Source: Actinomycetospora sp. NBRC 106375 (GTDB lineage Bacteria; Actinomycetota; Actinomycetes; Mycobacteriales; Pseudonocardiaceae). Taken from it: a stretch of DNA of 64,000 nt. The stretch is taken from NCBI RefSeq assembly GCF_030269665.1, contig NZ_BSTS01000001.1:124001-188000 (forward strand). Direction: 5' to 3'. Positions 44,279-51,491 of this stretch are shown here, in pieces (the first letter of the stretch is position 1; each line of letters starts with the position of its first letter). The notes below the pieces were generated by a model, which saw only the letters and a list, made by a program, of their open reading frames with translations, ran no database searches and was not told the DNA's origin. Both the position numbers and the translations under genes were made by a program.

Positions 44279-45481
44279 TTGTCCACGATCACCCTGGACC
44301 GCTACGCCGACGTCCGCGAGGCCTACCGTCAGCACGACCTCGAGCAGGCGCTCTACGACGCGGGCGGCGTCGTCATGGCCGACTGCCTGCTCGTGCTGCA
44401 CGGGTCCGCGCACCGCACCCGGCGGCGGGTGGAGAACCGGCTGTTCCGGCGCGGGACGTTCCGCCACTGGGAGCACACGTTCCTGCGCGAGGTCGTCACC
44501 GACACCCTCGCGCCCTTCGTCGCCGCCGGGCACGCCGACCTGCTCGAGCTCGGCTACCGGACGGTCATGAACCTGACGGCGATGGTGGCCGGGGTGGACC
44601 ACTCGACCACCGACGTCACGGAGACCGACGCGCTCTACCGGTTCGCCAAGAAGTTCTCCGAGGGCGCGACGCTGGTGCACACCACGCGCGACCCCGCCGA
44701 GGTCCGCGCCGAGGTCGCGGCGGCGCTCGACGAGTTCGACAGGATCTTCCTGACGCCCTCGATCGCCCGCCGCGAGGCGCTGCTCGACCGGCTCGCGGCC
44801 GGGGAGGTCCCCGAGGACGACCTGCCGCGCGACGTCCTCACCGCGCTGCTGCGGCACCGCGACGATCTCGGCCTCGACCGGGACATGCTGCGCCGCGAGG
44901 TCGCCTTCTACCTGCAGGCCGGCTCCCACAGCACCGCCGACGCGTTCTCCCACGCCGTCGACGACTGGTTCGCGTGGCGGGCCCGCGACCCCGAGGCCGC
45001 CGAGGAGGCCCGCCACGACCCCGCGCTGCTGCAGGCGTGCGTGTACGAGACGTTGCGGCTGCACCCGGCGAGCCCCGTGGCACGCCGCCGCGCGCTGGCG
45101 GCGATCTCGCTGCGCGGCGGCACCGACATCCCGGAGGGGTCCGAGGTCGTCCTCGACATCGCCGCGGCCAACCGCGATCCGGAGGTCTTCGACCGGCCCG
45201 CGGAGTACGACCCGGCCCGCGACGTCCCGTCCGACGTCCCGCGCTGGGGGCACGCGTTCGGCGGCGGCATGCACGCCTGCATCGGCACCGAGCTCGCGGG
45301 CGGGGTGCCGGCCGCGGGCTCGGCCGAGGGCGCCCAGGTCCTCGGCACCGTCACCCTCATGCTCGACGCCCTGCTCGCCGCGGGGGCCCGACCGGACCCG
45401 GCGGCGCCGCCGCGCCGCGACCCGCACTCGGCGCGCGACCACTTCGCGTCCTACCCCGTCGTGTTCGGAGACGAAGCATGA
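44279..45481 (+). CDS. cytochrome P450 (second of the His-type pair)
   Basis: 400 residues if translation starts at TTG 44279, the only candidate with a good ribosome site (GAGGGAG 8 nt upstream). A TTG start is unusual here. Heme loop FGGGMHACIG (Cys334), ETLR 257-260, and I helix AGSHST (214-219) with His in the position normally held by Asp or Glu. It shares long blocks with the P450 at 39300, so the two are paralogues. No ferredoxin follows. Instead an NTF2-like gene overlaps its stop by 4 nt (ATGA). Confidence 0.92.
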   Translation: MSTITLDRYADVREAYRQHDLEQALYDAGGVVMADCLLVLHGSAHRTRRRVENRLFRRGTFRHWEHTFLREVVTDTLAPFVAAGHADLLELGYRTVMNLTAMVAGVDHSTTDVTETDALYRFAKKFSEGATLVHTTRDPAEVRAEVAAALDEFDRIFLTPSIARREALLDRLAAGEVPEDDLPRDVLTALLRHRDDLGLDRDMLRREVAFYLQAGSHSTADAFSHAVDDWFAWRARDPEAAEEARHDPALLQACVYETLRLHPASPVARRRALAAISLRGGTDIPEGSEVVLDIAAANRDPEVFDRPAEYDPARDVPSDVPRWGHAFGGGMHACIGTELAGGVPAAGSAEGAQVLGTVTLMLDALLAAGARPDPAAPPRRDPHSARDHFASYPVVFGDEA

Positions 45482-45909
45482 AGGGGAGCACGCCGATAGG
45501 GGAGCTCGACCATCGGCACGAGCCCGTGATGGCGCCGGTGATCGGCCGGTTCCTCGCCGCGGTCGAGGCCCGCGACGCCGAGGCCGCCGGCGCCTGCTTC
45601 GCCGAGGACGCGATGTGGGCGAACGTCCCGCACCCGCCGGTGGTCGGTCCGGCGGGCGTGCGGGACATGCTGGCGCCGATCCTCGCGCGGTCGGAGTGGG
45701 TGCGCTGGGACGTCGTCACCGCCGCGCACACCCCCGAGCGGTCATGGCTGGAGCGGGTCGACCGCTTCGGCATCGACGGCGAGGAGTACGCCGTCGCGTG
45801 CCACGGCGTCGTCGAGGTCGACCCCGTGCGGGACCTCATCACCGGCGTCCGCGACTACGTGGACCTCGGCGAGTGGCGGGCCCGCCTCGGCGCCGTGCTG
45901 ACGCTGTGA
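45478..45909 (+). CDS. NTF2/SnoaL-like protein (limonene-epoxide hydrolase-like)
   Basis: A 143-residue cone-shaped alpha+beta barrel protein: VIGRFLAAVEARDAEAAGAC at helix 1, CFAEDAMWANVPHPPVVGPA, RVDRFGIDGEEYAVACHGVV and a C-terminal ITGVRDYVDLGEWRARLG that resembles limonene-1,2-epoxide hydrolase (conserved Asp/Arg positions possible but not proven). It could open an epoxide or isomerise the P450 product. It overlaps the P450 stop by 4 nt, so it is made with it. Confidence 0.8.
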   Translation: MKGSTPIGELDHRHEPVMAPVIGRFLAAVEARDAEAAGACFAEDAMWANVPHPPVVGPAGVRDMLAPILARSEWVRWDVVTAAHTPERSWLERVDRFGIDGEEYAVACHGVVEVDPVRDLITGVRDYVDLGEWRARLGAVLTL

Positions 45910-45919
45910 CGGACAGGCC

Positions 45920-46918
45920 ATGACAGAGGACCTGCGGATCGGCCTCGGGCTCTGGAGCGGACAGCACGGCGACCCCACCGACGCGGTCGCGCTCGCCCGG
46001 GCGGGCGAGGACGCCGGCTTCGACGCGTTCTGGGTCACCGAGCACCACGGCCTGCCCGACGGCTACCTGCCCTCGCCGCTGACCGTCCTGGCCGCCTGCG
46101 CCACCGCGACCTCCCGCATCGAGCTGGCGACGGGCGTGGTGCTCGCCCCGCTGCACCACCCGCTGCGCCTCGCCGAGGACGCCGCGCTCGTCGACCGGCT
46201 CAGCGGCGGGCGGCTCCTGCTCGGCCTCGGGCTCGGGTACGCCGAGCACGAGTACCGGGCGTTCGGCGTCGACCCCTCGCGCCGCGGCGAGCGCCTCGAG
46301 GCGCTCGTGGGCGCGCTGCGCGCGGCGGGGACGGGCGAGCCGTTCTCCGCCCCGGCGCTGGGGCTGCACGACGTGCGGGTCACGCCGACGCCGGCGCGCC
46401 CGATCCCGCTGTGGCTCGGCGGCTACGCCGACCGGGCCGTCGCGCGGGCCGGGCGCCTGGCCGACGGGCACCTCGTCGGGCGCGGCGAACCGGCGATCGT
46501 CGAGGCCGCCTCGCGGACGCTGGCCGGGGTCCGGGACCCCGCCGACCCGACGTTCGTCCGCGGCGTCGTCGTCACCTGCGTGCTGGACGCGCCCGGCGGC
46601 GGCGCCGCGCAGGCCCGCGCCGGCTTCGCCCGCGCCCAGCAGGCCTACGAGGACATCCAGCGCGGGCGCGCGGTCTACGCGGGGCTCGCGGAGCCCGTCG
46701 CGGCGTCCGACACCGACGCCCACCTCCAGGTCCGCGGCGACGTCGACGAGGTCGTCGCCGGCCTGCGGGCCGTGGTAGCGGGACTCGCGGCCTGGTCGCG
46801 CGCCCACCTCGTGATCCGCCTGCTCTTCGCCGAGCCGGACCTCGACACCGCCCTGACCCGCGTCGCGACCGTCGGCGAGCGGGTGCTTCCCCGTCTGCGC
46901 TCCCCGGAGGCATCGTGA
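45920..46918 (+). CDS. LLM class flavin-dependent oxidoreductase
   Basis: A 332-residue luciferase-like protein: WVTEHHGLPDGYLPSPLTVL, ELATGVVLAPLHHPLRLAED, LVDRLSGGRLLLGLGLGYAE and PIPLWLGGYADRAVARAGRL. It lies 10 bases behind the NTF2-like gene and overlaps the next SnoaL-like gene by 4 nt. It is the second LLM enzyme of the cluster, not closely similar to the one at 41600. Substrate unknown. Confidence 0.9.
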   Translation: MTEDLRIGLGLWSGQHGDPTDAVALARAGEDAGFDAFWVTEHHGLPDGYLPSPLTVLAACATATSRIELATGVVLAPLHHPLRLAEDAALVDRLSGGRLLLGLGLGYAEHEYRAFGVDPSRRGERLEALVGALRAAGTGEPFSAPALGLHDVRVTPTPARPIPLWLGGYADRAVARAGRLADGHLVGRGEPAIVEAASRTLAGVRDPADPTFVRGVVVTCVLDAPGGGAAQARAGFARAQQAYEDIQRGRAVYAGLAEPVAASDTDAHLQVRGDVDEVVAGLRAVVAGLAAWSRAHLVIRLLFAEPDLDTALTRVATVGERVLPRLRSPEAS

Positions 46919-47415
46919 ACCCGGTATTCGGCCTTCGGCGCGGCAGCTCCGCTGCTCTGCGTGCCGCCCACGACCGCGCCGCGATCACCGACGTTCTGGC
47001 GCTGTACTGCGAGCGGATCGACTCCTACGACGTGGATGCCGTCGTGGACCTGTTCACCGCGGACGCCGTCATGGACTTCGGCCCCGGCCGCGGCGGGGTG
47101 CTGCGCGGCCGCGCGGCGCTGCGGGCGCGGTTCGCGGGCGGTCAGGGCGGGTTCCGGCGGACGCACCACCACCTCGGCCAGGTGCGCATCACCGAGGAAG
47201 CCGACGGGCGTGTGCACGCGGTGTCGTCCTGCTCGGCGGGGCACGAGCACCACGACGGGACGCAGTGGCGCGTGGGCCTGCGCTACGTCGACGTGCTGGT
47301 GCGCTCGGACGGCGCGTGGCGGATCGCCGAGCGCCGGATCGAGGCCGCGCTGGTCGAGGGCGGCCCGCGCGACGGGTGGACCTGGGTCGTCCGGAAGGAG
47401 CCCGAGACCGGCTGA
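46915..47415 (+). CDS. SnoaL-like (NTF2 fold) protein
   Basis: A 166-residue NTF2-fold protein with AAITDVLALYCERIDSYDVD and VDLFTADAVMDFGPGRGGVL, THHHLGQVRI (a His cluster where scytalone dehydratase-like enzymes keep their catalytic His) and WRIAERRIEAALVEGG. Enzymes of this shape act as dehydratases, cyclases or hydroxylases. GTG 46915 overlaps the LLM stop by 4 nt (GTGA). Confidence 0.83.
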   Translation: MNPVFGLRRGSSAALRAAHDRAAITDVLALYCERIDSYDVDAVVDLFTADAVMDFGPGRGGVLRGRAALRARFAGGQGGFRRTHHHLGQVRITEEADGRVHAVSSCSAGHEHHDGTQWRVGLRYVDVLVRSDGAWRIAERRIEAALVEGGPRDGWTWVVRKEPETG

Positions 47416-47418
47416 GCC

Positions 47419-47448
47419 TTGCCCGGCGCGATCGAGCGGCGTTAGCGT
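47419..47448 (+). promoter_or_regulatory. promoter TTGCCC-N18-TAGCGT of the SDR-P450-SnoaL unit
   Basis: -35 TTGCCC at 47419-47424 and -10 TAGCGT at 47443-47448, 46 bases before the SDR ATG. The -10 lies inside operator site 5. Confidence 0.5.
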
Positions 47449-47455
47449 CCTCACG
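47440..47455. promoter_or_regulatory. 16-bp palindromic operator, site 5 (CGTTAG-CGTC-CTCACG)
   Basis: One base in the right arm departs from CTGACG. Placement over the -10 resembles site 2. Confidence 0.55.
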
Positions 47456-47493
47456 ACGCATGAGCGGCGTCACAGGACTCGAGGAGGCGTTCG

Positions 47494-48336
47494 ATGGCGG
47501 CAGTACTGCGGGGGCTCGAGGGCAAGCACGTCCTGATCACCGGCGCGGCGAAGGGCCAGGGGCTCAGCCACGCGCTGGCGTTCGCCGACGCGGGGGCCGA
47601 CATCGCCGCGCTCGACATCACCGACCCGATCCCCGACATCTATCCGCTCGCCACGGGCCAGATGCTCGAGGACACCGTCCAGGCCGTGGAGAAGTCCGGT
47701 CGCCGGTGCCTCCCGCTGCCCTGCGACATCCGCGACGAGAGCCAGGTCGAGGCCTCGGTGGCCAAGGCGCTCGACTACTTCGACGGGCGCATCGACGTGC
47801 TCGTCAACAACGCCGGCGTCGCCGCCCTCGACACCATCCAGGGCATGCGGCCGCACGTCATGGACGCCGTGATCGACACGATCGTCAAGGGCCACATGTA
47901 CCTCGCGAAGTACGTGGTGCCGAACATGATCGGCCGGGGCGCCGGCAAGATCATCAACATCTCGTCCGGGGTCACCGGCTCCGGGCACGCCCAGCTGTCG
48001 CACTACGTCGCCGCCAAGCACGCGATCCAGGGCCTGACGTCGGCCTGGGCCTTCGAGCTCGCCGAGTTCGGCATCAACGTCAACGCGATCGCGCCGGCCA
48101 CCATCAAGCCGGGCGAGGGCCAGGGCTCCGGCATGGTGCTGGGTCTCGCGGGCGAGGTCGGGATGGCGCCCGACGACGCCTACGAGATGTTCTCCGCGGC
48201 CGGCAACATGCCCGGGGAGAAGTGGCGCACCGAGGTCTCCGACATCACCGACTCGGTGCTGTTCCTGGCGTCGGACAACGCCGACCAGATCACCGGGCAC
48301 ATCCTGCGCGTCGATGCCGGACAGGGGGCGAAGTAG
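47494..48336 (+). CDS. mycofactocin-coupled-type SDR oxidoreductase
   Basis: A 280-residue SDR: ITGAAKGQGLSHALAFADAG at the cofactor site, then the insertion ALDITDPIPDIYPLATGQML typical of mycofactocin-associated carveol dehydrogenase-like SDRs, which hold NAD tightly. Further blocks are VLVNNAGVAA, NISSGVTG, HYVAAKHAIQGL (YxxxK) and HILRVDAGQGAK. Relatives oxidise terpene alcohols such as carveol. ATG 47494 has GAGGAGG 6 nt upstream. It is followed by a P450 after 5 bases. No mycofactocin synthesis gene lies in the window. Confidence 0.92.
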   Translation: MAAVLRGLEGKHVLITGAAKGQGLSHALAFADAGADIAALDITDPIPDIYPLATGQMLEDTVQAVEKSGRRCLPLPCDIRDESQVEASVAKALDYFDGRIDVLVNNAGVAALDTIQGMRPHVMDAVIDTIVKGHMYLAKYVVPNMIGRGAGKIINISSGVTGSGHAQLSHYVAAKHAIQGLTSAWAFELAEFGINVNAIAPATIKPGEGQGSGMVLGLAGEVGMAPDDAYEMFSAAGNMPGEKWRTEVSDITDSVLFLASDNADQITGHILRVDAGQGAK

Positions 48337-48341
48337 CACCG

Positions 48342-49628
48342 ATGAGCACCGCGACGCGACCGACCCAGCCGATCTTCGACCAGGAACCGGACGCGATGCG
48401 GTGCCCGTACCCGCACTACGCCCGGCTGCGGCACGAGGCCCCGGTCTTCCACGACACCGAGCACGACATCTACGTCGTCACGCGCCACGCCGACATCGAG
48501 CGCGTCAACACCGCCCCGCGCCTGTTCTCCAGCCAGAACCCGATGGGCCCGACCGTCTCGGGGGCGGTGGCGGCGGTGGGCCGGGCGCTCTCCGACGCCA
48601 CCCCGGAATTCGCCGAGCGCGTGCGGGTCGTGATGAGCCGCGGCGACGTCCTGTTCACCCAGGACCCGCCCGACCACACGCGCCACCGCCGGATCCTCGC
48701 CAAGGCCTTCACCCCGCGGTCGGTCACGCGGATCGAGCCGCGCATCCGCGAGCTCTGCCACGGGCTCGTCGACGGCTTCGCGGTGTCGGGCGACCCGGGC
48801 GAGGTCGACCTCGTGCCGGCCTTCTGCTCCCCCGCGCCGGTGCAGGCGCTCGCGACCCTGCTCGGCGTCCCGGTGGAGAAGTCCGGTGACTTCGCGCGCT
48901 GGGCCGACGCCATCAACGCCGCCATCGGCACCACCATGACCGACGAGGCGCTGCTCGCGACGCTCGAGACCCAGATCGAGTTCTGGACCTTCTTCGAGAA
49001 CGAGATCGCCGACCGCGAGCGGGACCCGGGCGACGACCTGCTCTCGGCGATCGTGCGGGCCCGCGACGAGGGTGACGAGCCGCTGACGCGCAACGAGATG
49101 GTCGGCTTCTGCAGCCAGTTCATCGGCGCCGGCGCGGACACGACGACGAAGCTGATCGCGTCGTTCGTGCTGATGCTCTGCGAGAACCCGGACCTCATGG
49201 CCCAGGTGCGGTCCCGCCCCGAGGAGCTCCCCCGCTACCTCGAGGAGGCGCTGCGGCTGGAGTCGCCGGTGCAGGGGCTCTTCCGCGTCGCCACCGAGGA
49301 CACCGAGCTCGGCGGCGTCGCGATCCCGGCGGGCGCCCACGTGTGGGTCGTCTACGCCTCCGGCAACCGCGACGAGGAGGTCTTCGACGCCCCGGAGTCG
49401 TTCGACCCGGACCGGGCGCACCTGCGCTCGCACCAGGCGTTCGGCCACGGCCCGCACTCCTGCATCGGCGCGCCGCTGGCCCGCTCCGTCGCCCGCATCG
49501 CGGTCGAGGTGCTGCTCGAGCGCCTCGACGACATCGCGCTCGCCGAGCCCGGCTTCGTGCCGCGCTACGACCCGAGCTACGTCATGCACGGCATGCAGCG
49601 CCTGCCGCTGACGTTCACCGCCCGGTGA
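48342..49628 (+). CDS. cytochrome P450 (canonical type)
   Basis: 428 residues: CPYPHYARLRHEAPVFHDTE, DPPDHTRHRRILAKAFTPR (helix C), I helix IGAGADTTTK with the normal acid-threonine pair, EALRLESPVQGLFR (ExxR), and heme loop FGHGPHSCIG (Cys374). It is not closely similar to the two His-type P450s. It is organised as SDR-P450-SnoaL with 5-base and 4-base junctions, so the SDR may oxidise the alcohol it forms. No ferredoxin is encoded beside it. Confidence 0.94.
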   Translation: MSTATRPTQPIFDQEPDAMRCPYPHYARLRHEAPVFHDTEHDIYVVTRHADIERVNTAPRLFSSQNPMGPTVSGAVAAVGRALSDATPEFAERVRVVMSRGDVLFTQDPPDHTRHRRILAKAFTPRSVTRIEPRIRELCHGLVDGFAVSGDPGEVDLVPAFCSPAPVQALATLLGVPVEKSGDFARWADAINAAIGTTMTDEALLATLETQIEFWTFFENEIADRERDPGDDLLSAIVRARDEGDEPLTRNEMVGFCSQFIGAGADTTTKLIASFVLMLCENPDLMAQVRSRPEELPRYLEEALRLESPVQGLFRVATEDTELGGVAIPAGAHVWVVYASGNRDEEVFDAPESFDPDRAHLRSHQAFGHGPHSCIGAPLARSVARIAVEVLLERLDDIALAEPGFVPRYDPSYVMHGMQRLPLTFTAR

Positions 49629-50125
49629 CCGAGCTCGAGGAGCTCCGGCTCCGCCTCGAGGTCCTCGAGGCGGAGTCGGCGCTGCACCGGCTGCGCAACC
49701 GGTTCCACGAGTTCGTGAACACCGACCGGTGGGACGAGATCGGCGGGCTGTTCGCGCCGGACGCCGAGCTCGACTACTCCTACCTCGGGTCGGCGTCGGG
49801 GCGGGCGGCGATCACGGAGTTCTTCGCGGCGATCCCGCGGCTCCTGTCCGCCGGACCGGGGCAGGAGGCCGGCAAGCCGTTCGTGCGGCAGTTCATCCAC
49901 GGGCACGACGTCACCGTCGACGGTGACCGCGCGACCGGGACGAGCTTCCTGTTCGCCACCCCGATCTACCACGGGCAGAGCTTCGTGCTGTCCGGGCGCT
50001 TCGCGGACACGTACGCGCGCGTCGACGGCGCGTGGATGTTCGCGCGCGTCGCCCTGGAGATCGACTACTCGGTACCGCTCGCGGAGGGCTGGGCCGGCGC
50101 CGACCGCCACCGGATGGCCCTCTAG
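49625..50125 (+). CDS. SnoaL-like (NTF2 fold) protein
   Basis: A 166-residue NTF2-fold protein: SALHRLRNRFHEFVNTDRWD, GLFAPDAELDYSYLGSASGR, VRQFIHGHDVTVDGDRATGT and a C-terminal MFARVALEIDYSVPLAEGWA. It resembles SnoaL-like dehydratase/isomerase proteins of steroid and polyketide pathways. GTG 49625 overlaps the P450 stop by 4 nt. It is the last gene of the catabolic region and ends 6 bases before the convergent TetR gene. Confidence 0.85.
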   Translation: MTELEELRLRLEVLEAESALHRLRNRFHEFVNTDRWDEIGGLFAPDAELDYSYLGSASGRAAITEFFAAIPRLLSAGPGQEAGKPFVRQFIHGHDVTVDGDRATGTSFLFATPIYHGQSFVLSGRFADTYARVDGAWMFARVALEIDYSVPLAEGWAGADRHRMAL

Positions 50126-50131
50126 GTCCGG

Positions 50132-50710
50132 CTAGCCCCGGACGACGGGCAGCAGCACCTCGTCGACGATCGCCACCACCAGCGCGTCGTCGATGGGGTC
50201 GCCACTGACGAGCAGGCGGTGCCACAGCACCGACTGGCCCAGCTCGCGGACGAGGTGCACCGGCACGTCGGGGCGCGCCTCGCCGCGCGCCACCGCCCGG
50301 GCGATCAGCTCGCCCATCTCCTGCTTGCGCCAGCCGATCACGCCGTCGCGGAACGCCGCCGCGAGCTCGGGGTCCTCGGCGGTCGCGGCGATGACGGCGA
50401 CGAGCACCGGCGCGAGATCGCCGGTCATGGCGGCCGCCCAGCCGCGCAGCACCGCCAGCATGTCCGACCGGTAGCTCCCGGTGTCGGCGTGCGGGATCGC
50501 TTCGGTGGCCGCCGTGAGCAGCGTGTCGCGCAGGAGCGCGGCGCGGTCGGGCCACCGCCGGTAGAGCACCGGCTTGCTGGTGCGGGCCCGGGCCGCGACC
50601 GCCTCCATCGTCACCGCCGAGACCCCGCGGTCCCGGACGAGGTCGAGCACCGCGTCCCGGATCGCGCCCTCGAGCTCCGCGCCCCGGCGTCGCGTCGCCG
50701 TCGCCACCAC
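50132..50710 (-). CDS. TetR family transcriptional regulator
   Basis: A 192-residue TetR repressor: LVRDRGVSAVTMEAVAARAR, TSKPVLYRRWPDRAALLRDT as helix-turn-helix, then an all-helical ligand domain (TetR_C_16-like) with EDPELAAAFRDGVIGWRKQE. It is divergent from the DAPG-hydrolase-like gene. Two 6-4-6 palindromes beginning GAAACG lie between the starts, one next to each gene, so it probably represses itself and that neighbour. Confidence 0.92.
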   Translation of the reverse strand: MVATATRRRGAELEGAIRDAVLDLVRDRGVSAVTMEAVAARARTSKPVLYRRWPDRAALLRDTLLTAATEAIPHADTGSYRSDMLAVLRGWAAAMTGDLAPVLVAVIAATAEDPELAAAFRDGVIGWRKQEMGELIARAVARGEARPDVPVHLVRELGQSVLWHRLLVSGDPIDDALVVAIVDEVLLPVVRG

Positions 50711-50721
50711 GTCCTCCCGGA

Positions 50722-50737
50722 GAAACGGTTGCGTTTC
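50722..50737. promoter_or_regulatory. TetR operator copy 1 (GAAACG-GTTG-CGTTTC)
   Basis: Perfect 6-4-6 palindrome 11 bases before the TetR start codon. Confidence 0.7.
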
Positions 50738-50761
50738 TTGGCTGCCGGCCTCACCCTACAG

Positions 50762-50777
50762 GAAACGCCACCGTATC
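50762..50777. promoter_or_regulatory. TetR operator copy 2 (GAAACG-CCAC-CGTATC)
   Basis: Same half-sites with one mismatch, 14 bases before the GTG of the DAPG-hydrolase-like gene and 40 bases from copy 1. Confidence 0.6.
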
Positions 50778-50791
50778 CTGGGGAGGCTCCC

Positions 50792-51419
50792 GTGCTCGTG
50801 ATCCCGCCCGCGCGTCCCGTGCTCCACCCGCTGCGCGACCGCTCCTCCGCGCGGCTCACCCGCGTCGAGCGGCACCCGCACGGCCGTCGCCGCCGTCATC
50901 GACCACCGCCCCCTGGCCGGGGTCACGCCCGCCATGCTCCTGGACTGGTTCTCCCACATCGGCGAATCCATGACCTACGGCGGCGAGACGCTCCCCCGCT
51001 ATCTCGCGTGGCACCCGCGCGACCACATCGCCTGGAGCCTCGCCCGGGAGGCTCCCGGAGGCGGGGCGGCCGAGGGCGCCTGCTTCCACATCGTCGAGGC
51101 GTTCGACCGGCGCCCCGAGTACCGCTACGACGGCGTCGACCGGGTCGAGAAGCTCGACGAGACCGGCATCCGCCTCGTGCAGCGCGTGGCCGGCGTGGTG
51201 GTGGTGCAGCTCGAGCACACCTGGTCGGCGGGGGCCGACGGCACGCACTACGTCAGCGTCCTCGACGTCGGCGCCCGGTCGATCGCGTTCGCGCCCGTCA
51301 ACCGGGTCCTGCGACGACGCCTCCCCGACGACATGCTCGACGCCTGGATCGCCCACAACATCGAGGAGGTCGGGCACCTCGAGCAGCTCCTGCCGGGTCT
51401 GCACGCGGTCCACGCGTAG
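50792..51419 (+). pseudogene. DAPG hydrolase (PhlG)-like protein, apparent frameshift near 50885
   Basis: GTG 50792 with GGGGAGG 5 nt upstream starts VLVIPPARPVLHPLRDRSS and SARLTRVERHPHG, a normal family N-terminus, but the continuation AVIDHRPLAGVTPAMLLDWF, and everything to the stop at 51419, lies in another frame. The later part contains MTYGGETLPRYLAWHPRDH and LEHTWSAGADGTHYVSVLDV, with His and Glu positions expected of the zinc enzyme that cleaves 2,4-diacetylphloroglucinol and related C-C bonds. The break is near 50880-50890. If read without the upstream part, an ATG at 50934 gives a 161-residue truncated protein. Either a real mutation or a sequence error. Confidence 0.72.
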
Positions 51420-51440
51420 CGGCCGGGGCCCGAGGGCACT

Positions 51441-51468
51441 CCGCCGTCCGACCGGTCCCGCACGGCGG
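51441..51468 (+). terminator. GC-rich stem-loop after the DAPG-hydrolase-like gene
   Basis: 7-bp stem CCGCCGT/ACGGCGG with a 14-base loop, 21 bases after the stop and before the aldehyde dehydrogenase gene. Confidence 0.4.
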
Positions 51469-51491
51469 GGCGCGCTGACGGGAGGGGACCC

